A stretch of DNA of 64,000 nucleotides from Phormidium sp. FACHB-1136 (GCF_014697375.1 NZ_JACJRS010000023.1:1-64000), one strand, 5' to 3'. Shown: positions 51,856 through 61,103, counted from the stretch's first letter. The notes: a model not told the origin generated them from the letters alone. Program-made: numbers and translations.

Positions 51856-52233
51856 ATGCCCTCCCCCCTCCCCCCCACTGAATTTCCCTTTGAACTCCCC
51901 CGTGGCCTCGTGGGGGCCGATGGCGTCCTGCATCGGCGGGGGGTAATGCGACTGGCCACCGCCCGCGACGAGATGACGGTAGCGCGAAACCGCACCGCCC
52001 AGGCTCAACCGGGCTATGGGGATTTGGTCATGCTTTCCCAGGTCATCACCCGTCTCGGCAATCTGGGCAATCTCACCCCTGCTTGTTTGGAAGACCTATT
52101 TACCGTAGATTTGGCCTACTTGCGTGAGTTCTATAACCGCATCAACCAGTCAGGAGAAGTTCACCTTCCGGCCCAATGCCCCCAATGCCAACACGTTTTT
52201 CATCTAGAACTTGCCCTGGCGGGGGAGTGGTAA
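51856..52233 (+). CDS. Small eCIS assembly-type protein B with partial zinc ribbon
   Basis: 125 residues, paralogous to the previous gene over about 85 residues (Phe-Glu-Leu-Pro-Arg-Gly, His-Arg-Arg-Gly-Val-Met-Arg-Leu-Ala, Leu-Ser-Gln-Val-Ile-Thr-Arg-Leu-Gly, Leu-Glu-Asp-Leu-Phe, and Phe-Tyr-Asn-Arg-Ile-Asn). It lacks the low-complexity head but adds a tail with Cys-Pro-Gln-Cys-Gln-His and a later His, a possible small metal site. The 48 bases separating the two genes contain three gactctc direct repeats. The next gene begins inside its last codons. Confidence 0.65.
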   Translation: MPSPLPPTEFPFELPRGLVGADGVLHRRGVMRLATARDEMTVARNRTAQAQPGYGDLVMLSQVITRLGNLGNLTPACLEDLFTVDLAYLREFYNRINQSGEVHLPAQCPQCQHVFHLELALAGEW

Positions 52234-52370
52234 GCTACCCCGCCGCCGACCTGCAAGCGGAGGTAGCCTTTTTATCCATGCAGGTTCACTGGACGCTGGA
52301 GGAAATCCTGACCCTAGAACACCGTGATCGCAACCGCTGGATTGACCAAATCAACGACCTTACCGAATAG
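52227..52370 (+). CDS. DUF6760 eCIS microprotein
   Basis: A 47-residue protein starting at GTG 52227, which overlaps the end of the previous gene in another frame. The sequence Val-Val-Ser-Tyr-Pro-Ala-Ala-Asp-Leu-Gln-Ala-Glu-Val-Ala-Phe, then Phe/His-Trp-x-Leu-Glu-Glu-Ile-Leu-x-Leu-Glu-His and Arg-Trp-Ile-x-x-Ile, matches the DUF6760 pattern encoded in many eCIS and phage-tail-like clusters at this position, just before the hub genes. It is probably a small baseplate or assembly factor (inference). Its size makes it easily missed. Confidence 0.7.
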   Translation: MVSYPAADLQAEVAFLSMQVHWTLEEILTLEHRDRNRWIDQINDLTE

Positions 52371-52436
52371 CCCCAATCCCCTGGACGGACACACGGCGGC
52401 ACGTCCCCACCCAACCCCGGCGAGACCCTAACTGCC

Positions 52437-52679
52437 ATGGCAAACCACCAAAACCTCACAGATCTTACCAGCCAGTTCCCCACAGTGCCCAACCCTGCTC
52501 AAGGATCTACCCCCATCGGGACACCATTACTCCACACCGACGCTCTCACCAACGAAGACCGAGCGACCATCAGCCAACTCGCTGCCGAAATCCTAGACGA
52601 CCCCATCGCTCTCCAGCACCTCTGCGACCACATCTATACCCTCCTCCAAACAGACCTTTTCCGCCAACGAACCCGTTAA
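52437..52679 (+). CDS. Small hypothetical eCIS protein
   Basis: 80 residues, unrecognised. The N-terminal half is polar and Thr/Pro-rich. The C-terminal half is one or two helices (Asn-Glu-Asp-Arg-Ala-Thr-Ile-Ser-Gln-Leu-Ala-Ala-Glu-Ile-Leu, then His-Ile-Tyr-Thr-Leu-Leu-Gln). It sits inside the eCIS operon between the DUF6760 gene and the fourth tube-family gene, so a small assembly role is likely. Confidence 0.55.
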   Translation: MANHQNLTDLTSQFPTVPNPAQGSTPIGTPLLHTDALTNEDRATISQLAAEILDDPIALQHLCDHIYTLLQTDLFRQRTR

Positions 52680-52747
52680 TTTTCTATTAGGACGTATGTC
52701 GTATTTTCTAATCCGCCCCTAACCGCTAAGAGCCAATAACCAAAACC

Positions 52748-53305
52748 ATGCCACCCCCCTCTTCCACCAATGCCAAAAACGGAGCCGACACCTTTGGGCT
52801 CAACTACGTCACCTCCAACCGTTTTTATGTGGAAATCGAGAGCCAAATCACGGCTTCCTTTAGCGAGTGCAGTGGCCTAGGTGTGCAAATTAAAAAAGAA
52901 ATCCTAATGGAAGGGGGAGTGAACGAACAGCAACGAATTTTGTTAGGGCCAGCGGAATTTTCCGACGTTACCCTACGGCGCGGCCTCAGCAATGATCCTG
53001 TTTTTTGGGACTGGATTTCGCCTCTCCTGACCCAGCGATCCGGCAGTAGCAATCCGCCTAGTTACCGTCGCAATATCAACATTTTACTGTTCAACCAAGC
53101 GGGCGAAACAATGCAGTGCTGGACGCTGATTGGGGCCGTTCCAATTAGTTGGAAAGCCCCCACCCTCCAGGCCGATTCCTCCACCGTAGCTCTTGAAGAA
53201 CTGACCCTTGCCTACGAGGGGTTGAAAGTCGTCTTCAAAGGTAGCAGTGGCGGCGCATCTACCAATCTTCGGCGCGATGCCTCCGGCTATTTTTCTAGCA
53301 ACTAA
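52748..53305 (+). CDS. Tube-family protein 4 (Afp5-like)
   Basis: 185 residues. It has Thr-Ser-Asn-Arg-Phe-Tyr-Val-Glu-Ile-Glu, Phe-Ser-Glu-Cys-Ser-Gly-Leu, Val-Thr-Leu-Arg-Arg-Gly-Leu-Ser and Leu-Phe-Asn-Gln-Ala-Gly-Glu, the marks of gp19-type tube proteins that adapt tube to baseplate. A 20-residue Gly/Ser-rich tail is extra. It starts 68 bases after the previous small gene and ends 21 bases before the giant gene. Confidence 0.82.
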   Translation: MPPPSSTNAKNGADTFGLNYVTSNRFYVEIESQITASFSECSGLGVQIKKEILMEGGVNEQQRILLGPAEFSDVTLRRGLSNDPVFWDWISPLLTQRSGSSNPPSYRRNINILLFNQAGETMQCWTLIGAVPISWKAPTLQADSSTVALEELTLAYEGLKVVFKGSSGGASTNLRRDASGYFSSN

Positions 53306-53326
53306 TTCCCCATTCTCTCTGTGCCA

Positions 53327-56300
53327 ATGGTCGATTCCCTCGCCGCCGCCGCCAATCAACCCCTGGGTCATCACCAGCCTCTCGGTGTACGTACCCTGGG
53401 CGTGCTCGACCTAGCCTACTTTTTTCCGGCTGGCCTTCCCGATATCGAACCTCTCACCGAAGAGGCCACCCCCACCGCTGAGCATCCCCTCATCAACAGA
53501 AAATCCACATCAGAAAAGGCTCTACCAGAGAACGTTTCCTCAACATCTGACCATCCTGTTATCTCAATAAATGCTCCAGGTGAGAACGTCTCCTCAGCTT
53601 CCACTCCCACCTCTGAATATCCTCTCATACCAAATCCGAATCAGAGAAACCCGATTCTCAACCCGTCAAATCGTAGGGGTGAGGTCTCCTTGCCCGCTGA
53701 TTCAGGACATATTCTCCCAGCGTCCGCACCTCGCTTAGTGAACAGACAATCTGCACCGAAAAATATCCCTTCAATCCCTACTCCAACGTCTGAGAATCCC
53801 CTCATTCAAAGCCATTCATCCTCGGAAAGCACCCCACCGTCTCCAACCACACCCAATGACACATCTCTAGAAAGCCTCTTCCACCCCCAGCCCAATACCA
53901 AAATCCAGCCAACCCCAGGGACAGAAAACCACCCTCTAGCAGGGCACGATCATTTGCCTGTTGTGATTGATTTCTCCACCCCACCCACTCCTCTGCAAAC
54001 ACAGCAGGCAAATGAAAGTGGTTTTTCTTCCCAACCAGAGACAGCGTTAGAAGTAACGTCTGATTCTAATCCTGGATATTCTATTTCTCTTCAATCAAAC
54101 CAAACCATTGCAAAAAACGATTATTTCTCGGTCGAATCGTTGCAAGAGACGCCTAAGGATGTCATTAATTCAGAGATTGAACATCACTCAGATGCCTTAA
54201 ATAGACTAGATACTCCAGAACCTTTACCTCAATCCAGTCAAGTCTCCTCTAAAATCATCCACCGTTCCAGCGAAGAACCTATTACAGTACCGCTAACACC
54301 TGAGACCCAATCAGAAACATTAGACACACAATCCAGCGCTACTCCATTCAATGATGAAAGCCAACCTCAGTCATCATTATCGAATACGACCGTTCAGAGA
54401 TCTAGCGCAATTCACCCAACCTTCCCAACCGATTCTATATCTGGTCACGTATCAGATGTTCCAGATCCTAAAACTTCACCTATAGATGAAGAACTGGGAG
54501 CTGAAATCATTCCAAATTTTAGCAATAGTGATGCGATCTTCTCAGCAGATGCTATATCTACATCTCTAGTAGATTTATTAGATATCAACATATTGCCAAA
54601 GTCCGAAGAAATTCATCCTTCTACAAATATTAAAAAGTCAGATGAGGTTGGCTTTGTTCCTAGTGAAAATCCTACATTTGACTCTGCAGCGAATATCACA
54701 AAAGCTGAAGTCATCCCAAGAAATGAAGTTATTTCATCTGAAATTATTCAAAAATTAGATGAACCTAATTCTACCTTTTTCACAAGTCCTGAAGCTCTGC
54801 CTAGAACAGATAAAACATCATCATCATCCATTGAAAATATCCAAAGATCTAGCGAGAAGTGTTCCTCTTCTTTGGCAGATACTACATCAGTACTGATAGC
54901 TGACTCTCCAAATCCTCAAAACTTACTAAGGCATGGAGTAACACTACCTCAAAGTGTTCAAAGCCCTAACGATAATAATAGTGACCTCTCATCGGCAGCT
55001 ATGTCAGCATCTATGACAGAGCTACCAAACTCAGAAAATCCACTAATTCCTGAAGACTCATGGCCTCAAAGTATTCAAAGATCTAGTGATGTAGCGTCCG
55101 ATCTCCTATCGGATGCTACATCAGCACCCATGACAGATTCTCCAAATCCAGAAGATTCACTAAGGCATGGAGAGACATTACCTCAAAGTGTTCAAAGGTC
55201 TAACGATAATAATATCGGCCTCTCATCGGATGCTACATCAGCACCCATGACAGAGATCCCAAGCCCAGAAGACTCGTTAAGACCTAGGGAAACGTGGTCT
55301 CAAAATATTCAAAGATCTAGTGATGATAACTCCGATCTCTTATTGGATGCTACATCGGCATCTATGGCAGATTCTCCAAATTCAGAAAATTCACTAAGGC
55401 ATAGAGAGACATTGCCTCAAAGTGTTCAAAGGTCTAACGATAATAATATCGGCCTCTCATCGGATGCTACATCATCATCTATAACAGAGTCCCCAAGTCC
55501 AGAAAACCCACTAATGCCTGGGAACTCATGGCCTCAAAATATTCAAAGATCTAGTGATGTAGCGTCCGATCTCCTATCGGATGCTACATCAGCACCTATG
55601 GAAGATTCTTCGGGGTCAGAAAATTCGCTAATGCATGGGAAAACATTACCTCAAGGTGTTCAGAAGACTGGTGATATAGCATCCAATCTGTCATCGGATA
55701 CTACATCGACAGCAATGACAAATTTTCAAAGCTTGGAGAACCCATTAAAGGCTGATGATAAAGAAGCATCGCTTTTAAGAATACCAAGATATCAGAAGAG
55801 CAATCCCGGCTTCATAATCGATGCAGAATCTGCTTCTATAGTCAATCCTCCAAGCTTTGAGGATTTAGCAAAAGCTGGACAGTTATCACCTCAAAATATT
55901 CAAAAAGAAAGTGATGATAATTTCAGTTCCTTAGTAAATCCGATATCAATAGCTGCAACAGATTTTCTCAGCGCTGAAACTCGACCCAATACTGAATACT
56001 CATCACCTGAGCATATTCAAAGATCTAGTCAAAATAATCCTGCTTCCCCAAAAGATTTTCTAGAAAACTCCCTCAATTCTGAGGTTCTGCCAAAAGGGGT
56101 GACAAGACTGTCTGAGGTTATTCAGAGGGTAGGTGAGAAAAATCCCGTTATTTCGCTAGGTCAAGTACCTGAATCTGCTAGTAATTTTCTTAATTCTAAA
56201 ATTCTGTCTGGGATTGAGGTATCCTCTCCTGAAAAAAAACAGCGATCTAGTGAAGACTATTTTACTTCTCCCGAAAATCCTACCTCTAAACCTGCGGCGA

Positions 56301-59300
56301 GTTCCCTGATTCCTGAAGGTGCCCAAAAAGCTGAGATGGCATCATCTGAAAATATCCAAAAACTGAGTGATGACAGTTCTCTCTTCTCCGCAGGTTCTAT
56401 GCCTTCACCTCAAGCAGATACTACGCCAGCACTTACCGCAGATCTTGCCAACCCTGAAGTTCCATCCAAGGTTGAAAAATCATCAACTGTCGGTGTTCAG
56501 AGAATCAGTGAGAACACGACTAACTTTGCAGGAGATTCCACATCAATATCTCCAGATAAGATATTTACAAACCATTCTTTGAGTTCTGATACTCTTCCAA
56601 AATCTGAGGAATCAATACCTGAAATAATCCAGAGATCTAGTGAACAGAAATTCACGCTTTCAGAAGATTTGATATCTTCAGCAAATTTTTCAACTTTTGA
56701 AGTCACTCCAATTTCTATCCCTTCACAAAAATCTAAAGATTCACAAAAAACTGAATCCACATTTCCTGAAGGTATTCAGACATCCAGCGAGAGCCGTGCG
56801 GTCTTCTCTACAGATTCTATCTCTACACCCACAGCAGAGTCCTTGATTTCTGAGAATCTACCCAGATCTGAAACATTACCCTCTGAAAATGTTCAAAGAA
56901 CAAATGATAGTCCGCTAGCATTATTATCAGATGCTCTAGCAACATCTAAGATGAATTCGCCTAGTTCTGAGGTTGGACTCAAGGCTTTTGGATCAGACAA
57001 TTCTATCCCCTCAACCGAACTCATACCCACATCCACAACAGATTCTCTAAATCCAGAAAGTCTATCAGTTCCTAGAGCACTATCTCCTGAAGGTGTGCAG
57101 AGATTTAGCGAGGCTGGTCTTTTCTTCCCCTCTGATTCTAAACCTGAGCCCATAGAGGCTTCTTTAAGCTCTGAAGTTCTATCAGAGGATAATGAAACAT
57201 TGCTTGATAGCCTTCAGAAATCGAATGATAACTATCCTGAGCCCAAAGAGGAGGATGAGATATTACTTGCTAGCCTTCAGCTATCGAATGATAGTTATCC
57301 CGAGTCCAGAGCAGGGGCTATATCCTCACCAATAGAAAACCCTCTAACTGTTGAAAGTCTGAGAAGTTCTGAGGAAGTACAGCCTGAAATCATCCAGAGA
57401 TCTGGTGAAAGCAATATATTATTTACACCAGATCTTATATCTGAACCTACAACAGAGTTAGCCATCAATAAGACTATATCAGAGATTAAATCATCATCAC
57501 CTGAAAGTATTCAGAGAGTGGGGAAGAGCAATCCTGATCTTATAAAAAGTACTATTTCTAAACCTACGTTAGAATTTCCAGGCCATAAAACCTCAACTGA
57601 AGTAAAAGAATCATTCCTTGAAAGTGTTCAGGGACAAAGTACTCAGGGACAAAGTACTCAGGAAATCAATGAGAGTAATCTTACATTTCCCTCATCCGCT
57701 GTATCAGCATCTCCATTAGATTCTCTAGCTTCTGATGTTCAACCCAGGACTCAATCAGGGACTGAAGAATTAGCCCATGACAATATTCAGAGATCTGTTA
57801 GTAATGATCTCACGTCCACCACAGATCCTATATCGGGTTCTACAGCGAATGCTACCAGGGTCGAGATCGCCCCAAAAGTTCAGGACACAATCTCAGATTC
57901 TTCATCAACACCTGCAAGAAAAATACTGAGTTCTGAAATTCTTCCCAGGTCTGAGGAAGAAACGACTGAAGGACTACAAAGATCTAGTGCCAATAGTCTT
58001 ATGTCTTCAGAATATTCTGCATCTTTACCTGAGATGCCTTCCCCAACCGTTGAGGTTTCTCCGACTTCTGAAGCTTTACAAAAAGCTGACTCAACATTAC
58101 CTGAGAGCATTCAGACACCCAGCGAGAGTAGTTCTGAATTTTCTGCCGATTCTATATCTGTACCCATAACAGAGTTATTGAGCTCTGAGGCTCTTCTCAA
58201 GACTGAAATATTATCTTCTGAAAACATTCAAGAAAGTAGGGAAAATAGCACTAATATTTCAGCAAACTCCATATTCACACCTGTAGAAAATGATTCTAGG
58301 TCTGAAGCTTCACCCAGTTTTAAAGAATTGTTGATTGGAAGTATTCAACGGTCTGCTGAGGCTCATATCACTTCTTCAAAAGATTTTGGGTCTACGGACA
58401 ATTTTCTGCAATCAGAGGTTCTACCGAACATTGAAAATTTAGTCCCTAACAATATTCAAAAATCAAGTGAACATTGTGATAGCTACTTAGTAGACGAGAT
58501 AGTTGAACCTCCTGTCGCTTCTCAAACTCCTGAAACCCTACCAGGGGCTGAGGCGATATCGTCTAGCAGCAGTCTGGCATCTGGCAAAAAGGGTGCTAAT
58601 TTTCTGGCAACTTCCAGTTCAGCATCCACAACCGACTCTCTAGGGTTTGATAGTTCACCTAGAACAAGTAATTTTTTACCTGAAAGAGTTCAGAGGCTTG
58701 ATGAAATCAACTCCGTCGGCTCTCTAAGTCCTGAAGTTCAGGCTATAACTGGGGAAGGATTATCTGAACCTATCCAGCGATCTAGCCATGACAGTCCTAT
58801 CTTTTTCTTAGAGAGTCTATCTGCGGCTAGAGAAGATACCCTCAATACTGAAATCCTGACAGATGAAAGAGAACTATTATCTCAAAATCCTCAACTCTCA
58901 GGTGAGGTGTATTCTGACATCTCTTCAGCTTCTAAGACACTTTCAAGGGCTGAAGCAATATCTCCTGGATCTGAGCGAAGATCGCCTGACAGCATTCAGC
59001 GATCTAATGAGTACTATGCTAACTCCTCAATGAATGAATTATCAGAACCTACGGTAGCCTCTTTCAGTTCCGATAATCTATTGCAACCAGGTGAAGTATT
59101 ATCTAACAGTGCCCTAGTCAATAATCCTGATGAAGGCGGAAGCTATAGCGTTCGAGGAATCGATATAGCCTCCTTAGGGGAGCAGCTTGTACGACCTCAA
59201 TCATTGCCCAGCAGCTCTGTACAACGAAACCTTGATCGAAGTGCAGTTCATTCATCACAAGCGTGGCCTAATCAACGGGAATCACCAAAGAATCTATTCC

Positions 59301-60646
59301 AGCATCAGGGCCAAACCGACTACGAACAGTTACCAGTTGTTATTGGTTTTCAGTCTTCGCCTGAAATACTACAAAGAAAAATAGGAATTGGAGCCATCTT
59401 AGAACACTCTGATGATGGGTTAGAACGTTCAGATCAACCTCAATCTGAGGCAGAAGTATTCCTGATAGAAGGGACTTCTACTCTGCTTCAGCGCCAGGAT
59501 GAGTTGGGCCATTCTGGATTAACTTTGTGGACTTCACAAGATGAACAGACTAGTGATGATTTACCACTGCCATCCTCAATATCAACTCATGAGCATCAGC
59601 AGCCGCTGTATAGAGATGAAACAAATAACGGCGAAAATACTTCTCTTTCCTTACCGAATGTATTGTCTAGAGTAGAGGCTACTCAGATTCAAAAATCTAA
59701 AGAAGCTGAATCTCTCTCTCCTCAATCACCCAAGGAGGTTTCTATTCAACGTACAGAAGAGCTTGGGGTTGACGTTTCTCAATCACCTGAGGTAGACCCA
59801 ACTGCGTTCCAACACACTGGAAAGGCTACGCCCGACACCTCTCAACTATCTGGAGTAGATGAATTTTCAATTCAACATACTGAAAAGCCTGTGTCTGAAT
59901 CTTATCAATTATCTGATATTGATGCAGATTCGACTCAAAAAACTGAAACAAATATATCCTGCTTCTCTAAGCCGACTGAAGTAAATACGACACAGGTTCA
60001 ATCATCGGAGAAGGCTGTATTTAGCTGGGTTAAAGAGCCTAAGGTAGAAGCAGGATTAGTCCAACGATCAGAAGCCAACGACTGGTCAGAACTGCCGATG
60101 GAATGGCAAAGTTTAGCAGATTTAGTAACATCTCAAATGCTATCCTCTTCACCCTCAGTCGCATTATCTAATGACCCTCAGCTAGAGTCCGATGCATCAG
60201 AGGAAACCATGAAAAGTTCTCTTGTCTCACCGATTATGTCACTGACTGCACCACCGATTGCACCACCCATAGAGTCGCCAATAGAGCGACCAAAAGCCTC
60301 GCCCATAGCACCACCAATGGCATTGCCAACGGTATCCATAGCTCCTATCCAGAGAAAACTAACGATCTCCCGAACAAAGCCTGTGTTGAAGTCGCGAAAT
60401 CCACCCTCTATCCAGGCTCAACATGGGGGGGCAGTCTCTCCACCTAGGCCCAGTTTTCTGATTCAGGCTAAGGAAGATACACCCTTTACAACGATTGAGG
60501 CGAATCAGAGCCACGGGGAAGCTAACCGTTCTGAAAAAGCCCATGCCCTAGAACAGTTGGCCCAGGAGATTTATCAGAGAATGCGTCAGCGCTTAGTCAT
60601 TGAAAAAGAGCGCCATGGTCGTTTCTATTCCAAACGTTTGAGATGA
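53327..60646 (+). CDS. Giant Ser/Glu/Pro-rich repeat protein of the eCIS locus
   Basis: 2439 residues from ATG 53327 (GTG 53321 also possible). There are three parts. A short folded-looking head (1-45, with Gly-Val-Leu-Asp-Leu-Ala-Tyr-Phe-Phe-Pro) comes first. A roughly 2280-residue low-complexity region follows, built of degenerate units of about 39-50 residues, each with Ile-Gln-Arg-Ser-Ser or a variant; at residues 541-813 seven units are exactly 39 residues. A Pro-rich stretch and a basic C-terminal helix (Glu-Gln-Leu-Ala-Gln-Glu-Ile-Tyr-Gln-Arg-Met-Arg-Gln-Arg) end the protein. Base composition is clearly more A+T-rich than flanking tube and sheath genes. There is no signal peptide, membrane helix or tape-measure-like helix pattern. 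Position between tube-initiator and Afp7-like genes makes it part of the injection system; candidate roles are cargo/lumen protein, length ruler or surface coat, none proven. Confidence 0.8.
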   Translation: MVDSLAAAANQPLGHHQPLGVRTLGVLDLAYFFPAGLPDIEPLTEEATPTAEHPLINRKSTSEKALPENVSSTSDHPVISINAPGENVSSASTPTSEYPLIPNPNQRNPILNPSNRRGEVSLPADSGHILPASAPRLVNRQSAPKNIPSIPTPTSENPLIQSHSSSESTPPSPTTPNDTSLESLFHPQPNTKIQPTPGTENHPLAGHDHLPVVIDFSTPPTPLQTQQANESGFSSQPETALEVTSDSNPGYSISLQSNQTIAKNDYFSVESLQETPKDVINSEIEHHSDALNRLDTPEPLPQSSQVSSKIIHRSSEEPITVPLTPETQSETLDTQSSATPFNDESQPQSSLSNTTVQRSSAIHPTFPTDSISGHVSDVPDPKTSPIDEELGAEIIPNFSNSDAIFSADAISTSLVDLLDINILPKSEEIHPSTNIKKSDEVGFVPSENPTFDSAANITKAEVIPRNEVISSEIIQKLDEPNSTFFTSPEALPRTDKTSSSSIENIQRSSEKCSSSLADTTSVLIADSPNPQNLLRHGVTLPQSVQSPNDNNSDLSSAAMSASMTELPNSENPLIPEDSWPQSIQRSSDVASDLLSDATSAPMTDSPNPEDSLRHGETLPQSVQRSNDNNIGLSSDATSAPMTEIPSPEDSLRPRETWSQNIQRSSDDNSDLLLDATSASMADSPNSENSLRHRETLPQSVQRSNDNNIGLSSDATSSSITESPSPENPLMPGNSWPQNIQRSSDVASDLLSDATSAPMEDSSGSENSLMHGKTLPQGVQKTGDIASNLSSDTTSTAMTNFQSLENPLKADDKEASLLRIPRYQKSNPGFIIDAESASIVNPPSFEDLAKAGQLSPQNIQKESDDNFSSLVNPISIAATDFLSAETRPNTEYSSPEHIQRSSQNNPASPKDFLENSLNSEVLPKGVTRLSEVIQRVGEKNPVISLGQVPESASNFLNSKILSGIEVSSPEKKQRSSEDYFTSPENPTSKPAASSLIPEGAQKAEMASSENIQKLSDDSSLFSAGSMPSPQADTTPALTADLANPEVPSKVEKSSTVGVQRISENTTNFAGDSTSISPDKIFTNHSLSSDTLPKSEESIPEIIQRSSEQKFTLSEDLISSANFSTFEVTPISIPSQKSKDSQKTESTFPEGIQTSSESRAVFSTDSISTPTAESLISENLPRSETLPSENVQRTNDSPLALLSDALATSKMNSPSSEVGLKAFGSDNSIPSTELIPTSTTDSLNPESLSVPRALSPEGVQRFSEAGLFFPSDSKPEPIEASLSSEVLSEDNETLLDSLQKSNDNYPEPKEEDEILLASLQLSNDSYPESRAGAISSPIENPLTVESLRSSEEVQPEIIQRSGESNILFTPDLISEPTTELAINKTISEIKSSSPESIQRVGKSNPDLIKSTISKPTLEFPGHKTSTEVKESFLESVQGQSTQGQSTQEINESNLTFPSSAVSASPLDSLASDVQPRTQSGTEELAHDNIQRSVSNDLTSTTDPISGSTANATRVEIAPKVQDTISDSSSTPARKILSSEILPRSEEETTEGLQRSSANSLMSSEYSASLPEMPSPTVEVSPTSEALQKADSTLPESIQTPSESSSEFSADSISVPITELLSSEALLKTEILSSENIQESRENSTNISANSIFTPVENDSRSEASPSFKELLIGSIQRSAEAHITSSKDFGSTDNFLQSEVLPNIENLVPNNIQKSSEHCDSYLVDEIVEPPVASQTPETLPGAEAISSSSSLASGKKGANFLATSSSASTTDSLGFDSSPRTSNFLPERVQRLDEINSVGSLSPEVQAITGEGLSEPIQRSSHDSPIFFLESLSAAREDTLNTEILTDERELLSQNPQLSGEVYSDISSASKTLSRAEAISPGSERRSPDSIQRSNEYYANSSMNELSEPTVASFSSDNLLQPGEVLSNSALVNNPDEGGSYSVRGIDIASLGEQLVRPQSLPSSSVQRNLDRSAVHSSQAWPNQRESPKNLFQHQGQTDYEQLPVVIGFQSSPEILQRKIGIGAILEHSDDGLERSDQPQSEAEVFLIEGTSTLLQRQDELGHSGLTLWTSQDEQTSDDLPLPSSISTHEHQQPLYRDETNNGENTSLSLPNVLSRVEATQIQKSKEAESLSPQSPKEVSIQRTEELGVDVSQSPEVDPTAFQHTGKATPDTSQLSGVDEFSIQHTEKPVSESYQLSDIDADSTQKTETNISCFSKPTEVNTTQVQSSEKAVFSWVKEPKVEAGLVQRSEANDWSELPMEWQSLADLVTSQMLSSSPSVALSNDPQLESDASEETMKSSLVSPIMSLTAPPIAPPIESPIERPKASPIAPPMALPTVSIAPIQRKLTISRTKPVLKSRNPPSIQAQHGGAVSPPRPSFLIQAKEDTPFTTIEANQSHGEANRSEKAHALEQLAQEIYQRMRQRLVIEKERHGRFYSKRLR
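53629..53706 (+). repeat. Dispersed repeat copy 4, inside the giant coding sequence
   Basis: Starts accaaatccgaatca, followed by tcgtaggggtgaggtctcc and tgcccgctgatt, nearly identical in layout to the copy at 61549-61647. Here it is read in frame as about residues 101-127 of the giant protein. Confidence 0.75.
54947..55765 (+). repeat. Seven tandem 117-bp repeats
   Basis: The start cctcaa(a/g) recurs at 54947, 55064, 55181, 55298 (tctcaa), 55415, 55532 and 55649, a constant 117-bp step (39 codons). Alternate units are more alike (type with gttcaaaggtctaacgat versus type with attcaaagatctagtgat), giving a 234-bp higher-order period, a sign of recent duplication in pairs. Confidence 0.93.
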
Positions 60647-60656
60647 TGTTAATACT

Positions 60657-61103
60657 ATGACTAATCCCATTAAAGCAAAACTCATTGCACGGGAAGGAAA
60701 CAGTACGATTGATACCATCGAGTTTATGTTTAACCCGACGGAGTTGAATTTTGATCGTACGGTTAACCTCAACTCATCTCCTGGTTCTCGGACGGATTCT
60801 GGTGTGCCTAAAATTAGTTTTGGCTCTCCAGAACCTTGGCGACTAACCATTAGCAATATTGTTTTTGACACCTACGAAAGTGGCGGCAATGTCTACACGG
60901 AATATATCAGCAAATTTAGACAGGCTGTTGAGTTTTTAGATGGGAAAGATCGACCACCGATTTACGTCTTTACCTGGGGTAGTCAGGAATATCTGCGCTG
61001 TTTCGTACAGTCTCTAAACTATAAACTCACCCTATTTTTACCTGATGGTACCCCCGTACGTAGCGTCGTCAACCTCACCTTGGTGGAAGTGGCTTCGCTA
61101 TAG
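60657..61103 (+). CDS. CIS tube/hub adaptor protein (Afp7/Pvc7 N-terminal type)
   Basis: 148 residues, with Thr-Ile-Glu-Phe-Met-Phe-Asn-Pro-Thr-Glu-Leu-Asn-Phe-Asp near the start and Pro-Pro-Ile-Tyr-Val-Phe-Thr-Trp-Gly and Phe-Val-Gln-Ser-Leu-Asn-Tyr-Lys further on. This is the pattern of the contractile-injection-system tube protein N-terminal domain that links tube to spike hub. Afp7 usually carries a LysM domain after this; here the protein stops, so the LysM part is missing or encoded elsewhere. It is the last eCIS gene in the window, 10 bases after the giant gene. Confidence 0.83.
   Translation: MTNPIKAKLIAREGNSTIDTIEFMFNPTELNFDRTVNLNSSPGSRTDSGVPKISFGSPEPWRLTISNIVFDTYESGGNVYTEYISKFRQAVEFLDGKDRPPIYVFTWGSQEYLRCFVQSLNYKLTLFLPDGTPVRSVVNLTLVEVASL

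Noticed and set aside
53327-60646. Giant eCIS protein as a classic tape-measure protein
   Set aside because: Tape measures are long helical proteins with membrane-active segments; this one is Ser/Pro-rich and lacks them. The ruler role is kept only as one possibility.
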